Positions 46,445 to 55,807 of a stretch of 64,000 bases of DNA are shown here, in pieces. Where the stretch lies: contig CAVUKZ010000006.1 of NCBI GenBank assembly GCA_963742205.1, forward strand, positions 310,001 through 374,000. Direction: 5' to 3'. This DNA comes from WHSW01 sp963742205 (GTDB lineage Bacteria > Actinomycetota > Thermoleophilia > Solirubrobacterales > 70-9). Each line of letters opens with the position of its first letter. Position 1 is the first letter of the stretch. The notes under the pieces are model-generated. The model saw only the letters and a program-made list of their open reading frames with translations, was not told where the DNA came from and made no database searches. The translations under genes were made by a program, and so were the position numbers.

Positions 46445-47802
46445 GTGGCGGCTCCTTGCTCGGTTGCTCGTGCCTGCGCCAGCGGTCGCACGCGGAGGGT
46501 GAGCCCCTCGACCGCCTCGACCCGCACTCTAGCGCCGCGTTCGCGCACCCGGTCCGCCTCGTCGCCGGCGGCGTCGTCGGCGAGTTTGGCGCGCCACAGC
46601 GCCCCGTCGACGAAGATCTGGCCGATCGGGTCCAGGGGCACGCGGACCTCGCCACGCGCCCCCACCAGATCCTCCACCCCGGTGCGCACCGGCGCGGCCC
46701 GCGCCTCCACCGCCTTCTTGGCCGCGAACGCGAGGCCGGCGCCGAGCAGCACGGCGACCAGGATCACCACCGGCACCGAGATCTCAAAGGCGCTGGAGTC
46801 GGTGTTGAACAGCAGCAGCCCCGCGACGACGAGCGCGACCACCCCCACGACGCCGAGCAGTCCGTGGGTTGGCAGATGCGCCTCGGCGACCAGCAGCGCG
46901 ACGCCGATCACCAGGAGCGCGATCCCGACCGCGGTCACCGGCAGCTGCGCGCTGCCGTAGGCGCCGAGCAGGAGCGAGACCAGCCCGATCAGCCCCGGGA
47001 AGATCAGCCCCGGGCTGATGATCTCGATCACGATCCCGATCAGGCCGATCAGCAACAGCAGGTAGGCGATCGTCGGGTTCACGATCAGCTCCAGCAGCTG
47101 GTAGCTGAACGGGATGTCGCGCTCGTCGATCGTCAGCCCGGCCGTGTCCAGCGTGGTCGACTTCGGGCCCTTCACCGCAAAGCCGTCGAGCTGCGTCAGC
47201 AGGTCCTGCTGGTCGGAGGCGATGAGGTCGATCGCGTTCGCGTCGAGCGCCTCGGTCGCGGTCACGTTCGCGGCCTCGGTGACCATCTGCCCGGGCACCG
47301 TCCCGTCGCGGCCGTGCGATTGAGCGAGGGCGCGGATGAACGCGGCGGCGTCGTTTTCGATCTTCTGGCCCAGGGTGCCGCCGATGTCACCCCCGGTCGA
47401 GGTCACCGCGCTGGCCGAGCCGATGTTCGTCTGCGGCGCCATCGCCGCGACGTCCGCGGCCTCGGTGATGAAGGCGCCCGCCGACGCCGCCCGGGCCCCG
47501 TTCGGGTACACGTAGACGACGACCGGCATCGGGGCGTCGATGATGTCCTTCACGATCGCCCGCATCGAGTCCTCGAGGCCGCCCGGCGTGTCGATGCGGA
47601 TGATCGCCAGCGGGGCGTTGTCGTCGGCGGCCTGGTCGAGCGCCGAGCCGATCCACCGCTCGGTCGCCGGATCGATCGAGCCGTTGAGCTCGATCGACGG
47701 CACGGTCGTCGAGTCGGACTGACCCGATGCGAGGCCGGGCACGATCGCGAGCAGCAGGCCGGCGAGGCAGAGCCCGATCGAGATCCAGCCGCGCAGTCGC
47801 AT
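46441..47802 (-). CDS. NfeD-family membrane serine protease
   Basis: This 453-residue protein joins an exported ClpP-like protease domain to four or more membrane helices and a C-terminal OB-fold (NfeD domain). A signal peptide (IGLCLAGLLLAIVPGLASG) precedes RIDTPGGLEDSM near 72 and GARAASAGAFITEA near 105, the catalytic Ser region. The membrane part includes NPTIAYLLLLIGLIGIVIE near 255. The C-terminal LVGARGEVRVPLDPIGQIFV is near 400. Proteins of this type cleave the C-terminus of their slipin partner, which is the next gene (ATGA overlap). Confidence 0.92.
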   Translation of the reverse strand: MRLRGWISIGLCLAGLLLAIVPGLASGQSDSTTVPSIELNGSIDPATERWIGSALDQAADDNAPLAIIRIDTPGGLEDSMRAIVKDIIDAPMPVVVYVYPNGARAASAGAFITEAADVAAMAPQTNIGSASAVTSTGGDIGGTLGQKIENDAAAFIRALAQSHGRDGTVPGQMVTEAANVTATEALDANAIDLIASDQQDLLTQLDGFAVKGPKSTTLDTAGLTIDERDIPFSYQLLELIVNPTIAYLLLLIGLIGIVIEIISPGLIFPGLIGLVSLLLGAYGSAQLPVTAVGIALLVIGVALLVAEAHLPTHGLLGVVGVVALVVAGLLLFNTDSSAFEISVPVVILVAVLLGAGLAFAAKKAVEARAAPVRTGVEDLVGARGEVRVPLDPIGQIFVDGALWRAKLADDAAGDEADRVRERGARVRVEAVEGLTLRVRPLAQARATEQGAAT

Positions 47803-47828
47803 GGCCGGATTATCCCGCGGCGGCCACG

Positions 47829-48422
47829 TCAGCTCGTGTACCGCTTGATGTCCGCGAGCAGGTCGTCGGTGGACTCGTAGGGTCCCTGCTTGACGAACAC
47901 CAGCTTGCCGTCGGCGTTGTAGAAGCCGGTCGCCGGCAGGCCGAAGCGGACCCGGTACTCGTCGAAGATGTCGCGGCCCGGGTCGCTGATGCTCGGATAC
48001 GGCAGCGGCAGCTCGTTCAGGTAGTCGCGGGCCGCGGCGTCGCTGTCGTCGGTGTCGACGCCGAGGAAGGCGACCTTCTTGCCCATCTGCGCCGCGGCCT
48101 CCTGGAAGTGCGGGAACTCGAAGCGGCACGGGCCGCACCACGAGGCCCACGCGTTGACGACGGCCGGATGACCGTGCACGGATTCCAGCTTCCGGTGCAG
48201 TTCGTCCACCCCACCGTCGATGATCTCGTCGCCGTTTGCGTACAGCTTCGCGAGCGCGGGCGGCGCTCCGGCCAGCGCCTGCTTGTAGTCGACCGCCTTG
48301 GACTCGGGATTGCCGGCGTTGAGGGTCGTGGGCTCGGACTTGGAGCTGATCGCCCACACCACCGCGCCACCGCAAACGAGTGCCACCACCACCCCGATGA
48401 GAACCGCCTTGCTCACTCGCAT
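47829..48422 (-). CDS. TlpA-like membrane-anchored thioredoxin
   Basis: This thiol-disulfide protein of 197-199 residues faces outside the membrane. It has an N-terminal anchor (VLIGVVVALVCGGAVVWAI) and a thioredoxin fold with the redox motif NAWASWCGPCRFEFP near residue 95. The segment AFLGVDTDDSDAAARDYL and the cis-Pro region FGLPATGFYNADG follow. TlpA/ResA-type proteins reduce apocytochrome c for heme attachment, which fits the Ccm genes further along. AGGAA stands six bases before the ATG at 48422; an ATG six bases earlier is less well placed. Confidence 0.9.
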   Translation of the reverse strand: MRVSKAVLIGVVVALVCGGAVVWAISSKSEPTTLNAGNPESKAVDYKQALAGAPPALAKLYANGDEIIDGGVDELHRKLESVHGHPAVVNAWASWCGPCRFEFPHFQEAAAQMGKKVAFLGVDTDDSDAAARDYLNELPLPYPSISDPGRDIFDEYRVRFGLPATGFYNADGKLVFVKQGPYESTDDLLADIKRYTS

Positions 48423-48599
48423 ACCCATTTCCTGCCTGGTGTGTGCTTCAATTACCCCTGGTCCCGTTTTCTTGGACCGTGGGGCGGATGTCGGACCGGC
48501 CGGAGGGGTACTCGGCCCGACGCACGTCTCTTCCGAGCTTACTTCGCTCGCCGCGCTCGACCCGGATCAGCGGCGCGCACGGGACCGGATCCCTTCCCC

Positions 48600-51258
48600 A
48601 TGGCTAATACCACTGACGTAGCCGCGAGCGCGGTTGACGAATTGAGCGAGACCGACCTCGATCGGGTGCGGGAGTTCGCCCGCGAGCCGATCCTGGTCGC
48701 CGACGAGACGATCGCCGAACTGGCGCCGGGCAGCGCCCGCCGCCGAGCGGTCGACGACGCCCTCGTCGAGCTCGACGCCGGGGCCGAGGCGCCGTCGATG
48801 GAATGGCGGCGCAACTACTCGCTGCTGCTGGGCCTGGAGCGCCTGCTCGCCGAGGAGCCCCCGAAGCTGCTCGACGGCGCCGAGCTCAACGACCACCAGG
48901 TCGACGCGCTCTCGGGCACGCTCGCGGCGATCGTCGCCGAGATCGAGGGGACCCACGAGGCCGGCGAACCCAACGGCCGCAACGGCTCGAAGACCAACGG
49001 CCACGGAACCGCCACCGCCACGAACGGCAACGGTGCCCCAGTCGCCGAGCTCGACGAGGAGGAGCTGCTCGCGCCCGACGAGGAGCCCCAGGACTGGGAG
49101 GAGCCCGAGGACGAGGACGCCGAGACGGTCGCCGAGGCGCCCGTCGACCCCGGCGCCGACCGGCGGTTCTGGTTCGAGCACGCCACGGGCGCCGGCAAGA
49201 CGGTCGCCGCGGTCGGCTTCATCGACGCCTCGCGCACCGGCGGGGTGCTGATCCTCACCCACCGGCGCAACCTGGTCGACCAGTTCATCGGCGAGATCTC
49301 CGACCGCGGGTACAAGGAGCGGCTCTCGCCGGCGCTGCTCGACGGCGCCGACCACCCGTACGGGCCCGTGACGGTCGAGACCTACCAGTGGTTCGTCCGC
49401 AACGCCGGCCGCGTCTCCGACGCGTACTCGATCGTGATCTGCGACGAGGCCCACACCGCGCTCGGCGAGAAGACCAGCGCCTGCATCCGCAACTGGACCG
49501 GGCCGGTGTTCATCGGCATGACCGCGACCGGCGCGCTGATCGCCCGCCACGTCGCCGACCTCTTCCCGACCCAGACCTCGCGCTTCGATCTCGCCCAGGC
49601 CGCGCGCCGGGGCGTGATCGCCCCGCTGCGCTGCATCCGCATCCCGCCCGGCCCAGGCGTGCGGACGATCGCCAAGGTCCCCCTGCGCCGCGGCGAGGTC
49701 GACCAGGACTTCGACCAGGAGGAGCTGGCCGCGCTGCTCGACCAGGAGCCGTTCAACGTCGCGGTCGCCGACCTCTACCAGTCGCGCTTCAAGCGGGTGC
49801 CCGGCGTCGTCTACACGGCGGGCGTCAGGCACGCGAACAACGTCGCGGCGGCCTTCCGCAACGCCGGCATCAAGGCGCGCGCGGTCTCCGGCGAGACGCC
49901 CAAGCGCGAGCTGGCCGAGACCCTCGCCGGCTTCGAGCGCGGCGAGGTCGACGTGCTCTGCAACGCGATGCTGCTCGCCGAGGGCTGGAACTCGCCGCGG
50001 GCCACGATCTGCATGCACCTGGCCCCCACCGCCTCGCGGCGCGTCTACCAGCAGCGCGTCGGCCGCGTCACCCGGCGCAACCCGGGCAAGGAGGCCGGCC
50101 TGGTGATCGACCTGGTCCACCCGGCGACGACCTCCGACGAGACGATCGTGACCCTCCACAGCCTGCTCGACCGCGACGTCTACCGCGGCGGCGCGATCGT
50201 GGTCGGGCCGGTGCGCCGCGGGCGTGGCCGCCGGGTCCGGGTCGAGCGCCGCGTGGTCCCGGTCTCCGCCGACCCCGAGCGCCGGCTCGCCGTGCTGGAG
50301 CGCGAGCTCTGGCGGATCGCGGTGGAGAACCTGAACTACTCCGAGCAGCACGCGTGGGCGGCGCTCGCCGGGGCTCGCGTGAACTCCGCCAACTGGCGGC
50401 GAGCGAAGGCGATGATCCAGCACGACCAGGCCAAGGAGCTGCGGCGCCGCTTCCTGCTCACATGCCTGCAGCGCAACCGCAGCCAGCAGCTGCGGCTCAA
50501 GGCGCTCGCAGAGGTTGCCGCCCTCCGCGAGGCCGAGCCCTTCGACGACGCGGTCGAGGTCGTCGCCGCCTGGCCGCGCGACGATCGACGTGCGGGCGCG
50601 AAGATCCTCCTCCAGGCGCTTGCCGACAAGCGCATCGGCCGCCGCGACCAGGCTCAGGCCTGGGTCTGGCGGCTCGCCGAGATCACCCGCGAGCTGCACG
50701 AGGAGTACGCGGTGCAGAGGTGGCCCGAGACCAAGCGCCTCCTGGGCCTGTTCGTGAACTCCTCGGGCCGCGCGCACGGCCGCAACGCGCGCCGCATCGT
50801 CCACGCGGCGCGCCAGCAGGACCGCCGCCTGGCGGTGTCGCTGCTCGCCGCGTCGGTCGCCCACACGCCCGAGGCCGAGGAGGTGCTGCGCGGAGCGCGC
50901 ATGCGGATGGCCCGCAAGCCCTCCGCCGTCGCCCGCGAACTGCTGCGCAACTTCCCGAAGGGCGGCAAGCGCCGCCGGCGCTCGAAGTCGAAGGGCGGCG
51001 GCGACAAGTCCGGCGAGGGCCGGGGACGCGAGCGCCTCGAGGAGACCGAGGCGGAGGCCAAGGCCGACGGCGCCGAGGAAGCGCAGGCCGAGAGCGATGC
51101 GAAGCCCGAGGGCGACGCGAAGGCTAAGGGTCAGGACGCCGAGGCCGCGAAGGACGACGCGTCCGACGATGCGAAGGCCGATGCCGACGAATCGCGACGG
51201 CCGCCGACGAATCACCGGCGCCTCGGCCGACCGCCTAAAGCCGTATTTCTGAATCCGG
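48600..51258 (+). CDS. SF2 DEAH-type helicase with disordered insert
   Basis: This ATP-dependent nucleic-acid motor of about 880 residues has LNDHQ near 96, Walker A ATGAGKT (195-201), LILTHRRNLVDQFIGE near 215, DEAH in IVICDEAHTALG, motif III GMTATG and motif VI QQRVGRVTRRNPG. A glycine/asparagine-rich and then acidic insert of about 75 residues separates the Q-type motif from Walker A. The C-terminal third is helical with repeated arginine-rich helices and ends in a low-complexity lysine/alanine/glutamate tail. The frame has no stop at the natural end and runs into DUF1428; the true end is uncertain and lies near a gene relic at 51259. Confidence 0.82.
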
Positions 51259-51321
51259 GCGTTCGTCCTCGACCCGGACGGCAACAACATCGAGGCCGTC
51301 TGCCATCTGCCCGAGGCCTGA
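51259..51321 (+). pseudogene. Relic: C-terminal end of a VOC/glyoxalase-family gene
   Basis: In a different frame from both neighbours, 20 codons encode AFVLDPDGNNIEAVCHLPEA and then TGA. This is the classic last strand and metal-site Glu of vicinal-oxygen-chelate (glyoxalase/bleomycin resistance) proteins. No upstream part of such a domain exists, because the DNA before it codes for the helicase tail. It is the remnant of a deleted gene or marks a misjoin in the assembly. Confidence 0.75.
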
Positions 51322-51398
51322 TTCGGCGAGGCCGATTAGTTCCGGAGCCGGCGACGGTCTCTAGATCCAAGTTCAGACGACCCAAGGGAGGAACCGAG

Positions 51399-51761
51399 AT
51401 GGCCGGATATGTGGACGGATTCGTGATGCCGCTGCCGAAGGCGAACGTCGAGCGCTATCGAGAGATCGCCACGGCGGCGGGTGAGCTGTGGAAGGAGCAC
51501 GGCGCGCTCGCCTACGTGGAGTGCGTCGCCGACGACGTGAAGCCGGGCGAGCTGACGTCGTTCCCGCAGAGCGTCAACCTCACCGACGACGAGACCGTGG
51601 TCTTCGCGTGGATCACCTATGAGTCGCGCGAGCAGCGCGACGAGATCAACGAGAAGGTCATGGCGGACGAGCGCATGAAGACGATGATGGAGTCGGGCGA
51701 CGAAGTCGCCGACATGAAGCGGATGGTCTACGGCGGGTTCGACGTCCTGGTCGAGCTCTAG
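51399..51761 (+). CDS. DUF1428 (YbaA-like) family protein
   Basis: This 120-residue protein fits the DUF1428 family of small alpha/beta-barrel dimers: start AGYVDGFVMPLPKANVERYR, LWKEHGALAYVECVADDV near 31, TVVFAWITYESREQRDEIN near 68 and an end MVYGGFDVLVEL. The function is unknown. GGGAGGA lies at good distance from the ATG at 51399, which shows it is a gene of its own although the helicase frame runs through it. Its stop overlaps the convergent TetR gene by four bases. Confidence 0.9.
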   Translation: MAGYVDGFVMPLPKANVERYREIATAAGELWKEHGALAYVECVADDVKPGELTSFPQSVNLTDDETVVFAWITYESREQRDEINEKVMADERMKTMMESGDEVADMKRMVYGGFDVLVEL

Positions 51762-52366
51762 TCGCTGACGCCGAGCACGGCCCGCATGCAGCGGCGGGCA
51801 CGGGCGGCGGCCCCGCGCTCTGAGAGCTGAATCGCCTGACTCGCCGCCGACGCGAGGGCGAACAGGGAGAACGCCGCATCGTCGGGGTCCGTTCCGGCCG
51901 GGACGTCGCCTGCCTCGACCGCCGTGCGGACGTCGGCCGCGAGCGCCCGGTGCATGCGCGCACGCGCGTCGGCGACGGCGTCGCGCAACGGCCCGGGCCG
52001 GGCGTCGAACTCGATCGTCGCCGTGGTCACCAGGCAGCCACCCGGCAGGGCGCGGCGCCGGTGATAGCCGATCCAACGATCGATCAGCGCCAGTAGACGC
52101 GGTAGCCCCGGGTCGCGGCGCGCGACCGGCTCCCACACCTCCTGGGTGAAGCTCTCGACGCCGCGCGCGAAGGCCGCCGCCTGGAGCTCGACCTTGCTGC
52201 CGAACATCCCGTGCAGGCCGCTCTTGCTCATCTCGACCTCGTCGGCCAGGCGGCCGATCGTCAGGCCGTCCAGGCCGTCGATGGACGCCCGGCGCATCGC
52301 GACGTCGAGCACGTCAGCTCGGGTGTCGGCGACGGAGGCGGCTGAACGGCGCGGCATTCGCGGCAT
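51758..52366 (-). CDS. TetR-family transcriptional regulator
   Basis: This 202-residue repressor-type protein has the TetR helix-turn-helix (DVLDVAMRRASIDGLDGLTI then GRLADEVEMSKSGLHGMFGSKVEL, residues 18-60, given in two parts). The C-terminal domain includes RWIGYHRRRALPGGCLVTTA near 96, similar to the TetR_C group with a conserved Gly-Gly-Cys. The start lies three bases from a 24-bp palindrome shared with the divergent metallohydrolase gene, so it probably represses both. Confidence 0.9.
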   Translation of the reverse strand: MPRMPRRSAASVADTRADVLDVAMRRASIDGLDGLTIGRLADEVEMSKSGLHGMFGSKVELQAAAFARGVESFTQEVWEPVARRDPGLPRLLALIDRWIGYHRRRALPGGCLVTTATIEFDARPGPLRDAVADARARMHRALAADVRTAVEAGDVPAGTDPDDAAFSLFALASAASQAIQLSERGAAARARRCMRAVLGVSD

Positions 52367-52368
52367 GA

Positions 52369-52392
52369 TAGCGTACGAACGATCGTCCGCTA
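52369..52392. promoter_or_regulatory. 24-bp imperfect palindrome, probable TetR operator
   Basis: The sequence from TAGCG at 52369 to CGCTA at 52392 is symmetric at 20 of 24 positions, with a core of ACGA and TCGT half-elements. It lies in the 50-base gap between tetR (start 52366) and the metallohydrolase gene (start 52417). Both position and size fit binding of a TetR dimer pair. Confidence 0.75.
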
Positions 52393-52416
52393 AATGACGA
52401 AAGTGAGGAACGATCG

Positions 52417-53232
52417 ATGCAGGTGCGATGGCTCGGATGGGCGGGGGCGGAGTACGAATTCGACGGCGCGACGGTGGTTGTGGACCCGCTCACCGATCCG
52501 GCCGCGACGTTCGCCGGCTTCGGCGCGGCGGCGGACCGAGTGGAACTGCCCGAGGTCGTCGCGCCATCATCGGGAGCGCTTGCGGGCCTGGTGAGTCACC
52601 TCCACCGTGACCACGCCGACGCGCAGGCGCTCGAGTCGGCGCTCGCGCCGGGCGCCGAGATCCTGAACCCCGAGCCGTGGGGGGATCCCAACCTGGCGCT
52701 CGCCCAGGCCGAGCACGAGCTCGCCGCCGCGCAGCTGCCGCGGCGCGCCGTGACGGTCTGGGACTCGGTCGCGGTCGGGCCCTTCACCTGCACCGCGCTT
52801 CCCGCCGTCGACGGCCTCGGCGACCCGCAGGTCTCGTGGCTGGTCGAGGCGGGCGGGACCCGCGTCCTGCACCTCGGCGACACCGTCTTCCACGGCGGCT
52901 GGTGGCAGATGGCTCGGCGGGCGGGGCCGTTCGACGTCGTGCTCGCGCCGATCAACGGCGCCGTCGTCGACTTTCCCCACCAGCAGCCGCCGAGCCCGCT
53001 GCCGGCGACGATGGTCCCCGAGCAGGCGGCGCTCGCCGGCGAGCTCCTCGGGGCCGAGACGGTGATCCCGATGCACTACGGCGGCTACGCCTTCGAGCCT
53101 CACTACGTGCCGATCGATGATGCGCGTGAGCTGTTCGAGGCCGCGGCGCGCGGTCGACCCTTCCGCGCGACGCCGCTCGCGGTCGGGGAGTCGCTCGAGC
53201 CTGCGGCTACTCGACGGCCAGTCGCAAGCTGA
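52417..53232 (+). CDS. MBL-fold metallohydrolase
   Basis: This 271-residue metallo-beta-lactamase-fold hydrolase has the zinc motif SHLHRDHAD near residue 60, an Asp ligand in LHLGDTVFHGGWW near 153 and the last His in IPMHYGGYAFEPHY near 217. The simple layout resembles UlaG-like and YcbL/ YtkL-type hydrolases that act on lactones or phosphodiesters. The ATG at 52417 is divergent from a TetR gene, so its expression is likely induced by a ligand. It overlaps birA by 26 bases at its 3' end. Confidence 0.87.
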   Translation: MQVRWLGWAGAEYEFDGATVVVDPLTDPAATFAGFGAAADRVELPEVVAPSSGALAGLVSHLHRDHADAQALESALAPGAEILNPEPWGDPNLALAQAEHELAAAQLPRRAVTVWDSVAVGPFTCTALPAVDGLGDPQVSWLVEAGGTRVLHLGDTVFHGGWWQMARRAGPFDVVLAPINGAVVDFPHQQPPSPLPATMVPEQAALAGELLGAETVIPMHYGGYAFEPHYVPIDDARELFEAAARGRPFRATPLAVGESLEPAATRRPVAS

Positions 53233-53926
53233 CCTCGCCCGAGCCGAGCGCGGCGCGGCCCCCGTCGTCGAGCTCGACCAGCAGGTGCCCGCGCTCGTCG
53301 ACCCCGGCGCCCGTGCCCGAGCCGGACGCGGGGTCCCCTCCCTCCCAGGTCAGCCTCCGGCCCATGAGCGCGTCGCGGCGACGAAACGCGCCCAGAATCT
53401 CGGCCGCCGGGGCGGACGTCCACTTGCCGAGCGCCGCGCACAGCGCATCGCGCATCGTCGGCACCCCGACCCCGCGGCCGATCGAGGTCGCGGGCCAGCG
53501 CAGGTCGGCCGGGAACTCCTCAGGCTCGATCGCGACGTTCACCCCGATCCCGATCACCGCCCAGTCGGGGAACCGCGCCTCGATCAGAACCCCGGCGACC
53601 TTCGATTCGTCGAGCCAGATGTCGTTCGGCCACTTGACGCGGACCCGCACCGGGGCCATCGTCTCGATCGCCTCGCAAACCGCCACCGGCACGGCGAGCG
53701 GCAGCAGCCCGTGCTCGAGCTCCAGCGGTCGCAGGACGGCCGAGAAGAGCAGGGCACGGCCCGCCGGCGCCGACCACACGCGGCCGCGGCGACCGCGGCC
53801 GGCGCTCTGCTCGTCGGCGGTGACGATCGTCCCGCTCGGAGCGCCGGCCTCGGCGAGCTCGCGGGCGCGGTCGTTGGTCGACTCGGTGTGACGGAGGTGC
53901 AGGTGCGGGCGTCCGAAGACGGTCAC
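53207..53926 (-). CDS. birA: Biotin-[acetyl-CoA-carboxylase] ligase
   Basis: BirA activates biotin with ATP and attaches it to the carboxyl-carrier protein. The 239-residue enzyme starts with the catalytic domain (RHTESTNDRARELAEAGAP). It has the biotinoyl-AMP loop SAGRGRRGRVW near 40, RVKWPNDIWL near 97 and VIGIGVNVAIEP near 122, plus a C-terminal SH3-like domain (HLLVELDDGGRAALGSGEV). No N-terminal helix-turn-helix is present, so it does not regulate biotin genes. It starts six bases after the SAM-hydrolase stop. Confidence 0.94.
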   Translation of the reverse strand: MTVFGRPHLHLRHTESTNDRARELAEAGAPSGTIVTADEQSAGRGRRGRVWSAPAGRALLFSAVLRPLELEHGLLPLAVPVAVCEAIETMAPVRVRVKWPNDIWLDESKVAGVLIEARFPDWAVIGIGVNVAIEPEEFPADLRWPATSIGRGVGVPTMRDALCAALGKWTSAPAAEILGAFRRRDALMGRRLTWEGGDPASGSGTGAGVDERGHLLVELDDGGRAALGSGEVSLRLAVE

Positions 53927-53932
53927 GCGCGG

Positions 53933-54745
53933 CTAGAGCCTCGTGAGCAGCACGCGCTCGCCCGGGGAGAGGTCGAGCCGGCGGGCGGCGTCGCCCCGGT
54001 TGACCGCCAGGGCCAGCGAGCGCGCCGAATCGACGAGCAGCACCATCTCGTCGGGCTTCGCGTCGGCGAAGGTGAGCGCGTAGACCGCCTCGTCCGAGCG
54101 CCGCGGGCCACGGACCCGCAGCCGCTTCCCCGGCTCGAGGCCCGCGTCGTCGGCGTCGGCCGCGGTCGCGATCAGCGACAGGTTCCCGAACGCGTCCACG
54201 TGGCCGACCTCGGCCTCGAGTCGCAGTCCCGGCTCGATCACGGGTCCGCCGCTGTCGATCCGCTCGAGCGTGTCCGGGTCCAGCGGCTCGCCCAGCGCGG
54301 CGAGGGGCTCGCCGAGCGCGAGGTGCGCGGCCACGGGCGCGAACAGGTCGCGGCCGGCGAACGTGGGCGAGACCGGATCCAGCCGCGCCGCCGAGTTGGA
54401 GATCTCGACCGCCTCGCGAGCGCCGCCGAAGCGCTCGAGCGCGGGCGATAGGAGGCCGTTGTCGGGGCCGACGAAGTGGCGTCCCTCCTCGGCCGCGGCG
54501 ACCGCCACGGCGCGCCGCTCGGTGCCGACGCCGGGATCGACGACCGCGAGGTGCACGCCCGGCGGCGCGTAGCCGACGGCGTTCGCGAGCACCGCCGCCC
54601 CATGGCGCACGTCGTGGCGGGCGATGCCGTGCGAGATGTCGATCACCCGGGCCTCGGGAGCGATGCGGGCGATGACGGCCCGGCAGACGCCCGCGAACTC
54701 GTCGGTCGACCCGTAGTCGGAGAGGAAGGTGATCGGGCGGGCCAC
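53933..54745 (-). CDS. SAM hydroxide adenosyltransferase (DUF62) family
   Basis: This 270-residue enzyme splits S-adenosylmethionine to adenosine and methionine using water. It has the family start TFLSDYGSTDEFAGVCRAVI, then DISHGIARHDVRHGA near 37, VVDPGVGTERRAVAV near 68, GPDNGLLSP near 91 and GHVDAFGNLSLIAT near 178. The Asp-Arg-His site of the hydrolases is visible; halogenase-type insertions are absent. It is co-directional with birA. Confidence 0.9.
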   Translation of the reverse strand: MARPITFLSDYGSTDEFAGVCRAVIARIAPEARVIDISHGIARHDVRHGAAVLANAVGYAPPGVHLAVVDPGVGTERRAVAVAAAEEGRHFVGPDNGLLSPALERFGGAREAVEISNSAARLDPVSPTFAGRDLFAPVAAHLALGEPLAALGEPLDPDTLERIDSGGPVIEPGLRLEAEVGHVDAFGNLSLIATAADADDAGLEPGKRLRVRGPRRSDEAVYALTFADAKPDEMVLLVDSARSLALAVNRGDAARRLDLSPGERVLLTRL

Positions 54746-54784
54746 GCCGCGGAATCTAACCGCGGCGTGGTCGCCCGAGTGCGC

Positions 54785-55771
54785 CTAGAGGTTGACCGAG
54801 GCCATCCCCGCCGCGTCGTAGCGGTCGCCGGCCGCCGCCGGGACCTCGGCGTCGATCCGAGCGAGGTCGTCCTCGGTGAGCTCGACCGCGGTCGCCGCGG
54901 CGTTCTGCTCGAGGTAGCTACGCCGCTTGGTCCCCGGGATCGGGACGACGTCGTCGCCCTGCGCGAGCACCCACGCCAGCGCCAGCTGCGCCGGGGTGAC
55001 GCCCTTCTCCTCGGCGAGCTCCTCGACCTTCCCGGCGAGCTCGAGGTTCGCCTCGAGGTTGTCGCCGGTGAACCGGGGGCCGGTACGCCTGAAGTCGCCC
55101 TCATCGAGCTCCTCGGGCGAGGTGAAGCGTCCGGAGAGGAACCCGCGGCCGAGCGGCGAGTAGGCCACGAGGCCGATCTCCAGCTCGCGCAGGGTCGGCA
55201 GGATCTGCGCCTCGAGGTCACGGGTCCAGAGCGAGTACTCGGTCTGGACCGCGGTGATCGGGTGCGCCGCATGCGCCTTGCGGATTCGCTCCGGCGCGGC
55301 CTCGCTGAGCCCGATGTGGAGGATCTTGCCCTCCTTCACCAGCTCGCCCATCGCGCCCACCGTCTCCTCGATCGGGACGTTCGGGTCCATGCGGTGCTGG
55401 TAGTAGAGGTCGATCCGGTCGGTGCCGAGGCGCTGCAGCGAGCCCTCGACCGAGCGGCGCACGTTCTCCGGCGAGCCGTCGAGCACCCGCGTCCACTCGC
55501 CGTTTTCATCGCGCTCCGGCCGCACGCCGAACTTGGTCGCGATCACGTACTCGTCGCGCTTGCCGGCGATCGCCCTGCCCACGAGCTCCTCGTTGCGGAA
55601 CGGCCCGTACATCTCGGCGGTGTCGAGGAAGTCGATGCCCAGCTCGAGCGCGCGCTGGATCGTCGCCTCCGACTCCTGCTCGTCGGTCTCGCCGTAGAAG
55701 GCGGACATGCCCATGCAGCCGAGGCCGAGCGCCGATACCTCGAGGCCCTGGCCCAGTCGTCGCTTCTCCAT
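54785..55771 (-). CDS. Aldo/keto reductase
   Basis: This 328-residue NADPH-dependent oxidoreductase has the AKR catalytic tetrad: Asp and Tyr in FLDTAEMYGPF near 50, Lys in VIATKFG near 82 and His in LYYQHRMDPNVP near 127. The cofactor end includes VPIPGTKRRSYLEQN near 275. It groups with AKR12/13-like bacterial enzymes; the carbonyl substrate is unknown. It is controlled from a promoter that mirrors that of the divergent MerR gene (55808-55838). Confidence 0.92.
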   Translation of the reverse strand: MEKRRLGQGLEVSALGLGCMGMSAFYGETDEQESEATIQRALELGIDFLDTAEMYGPFRNEELVGRAIAGKRDEYVIATKFGVRPERDENGEWTRVLDGSPENVRRSVEGSLQRLGTDRIDLYYQHRMDPNVPIEETVGAMGELVKEGKILHIGLSEAAPERIRKAHAAHPITAVQTEYSLWTRDLEAQILPTLRELEIGLVAYSPLGRGFLSGRFTSPEELDEGDFRRTGPRFTGDNLEANLELAGKVEELAEEKGVTPAQLALAWVLAQGDDVVPIPGTKRRSYLEQNAAATAVELTEDDLARIDAEVPAAAGDRYDAAGMASVNL

Positions 55772-55807
55772 TGTCTGCTCCTTCGTCGTTTCGTTCGTCC
55801 ACTACCC

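Noticed and set aside
48600..51761. A helicase-DUF1428 fusion protein
   Set aside because: DUF1428 has its own ATG with a strong ribosome site, and the joining segment contains a VOC-gene relic in another frame and reads as non-coding.
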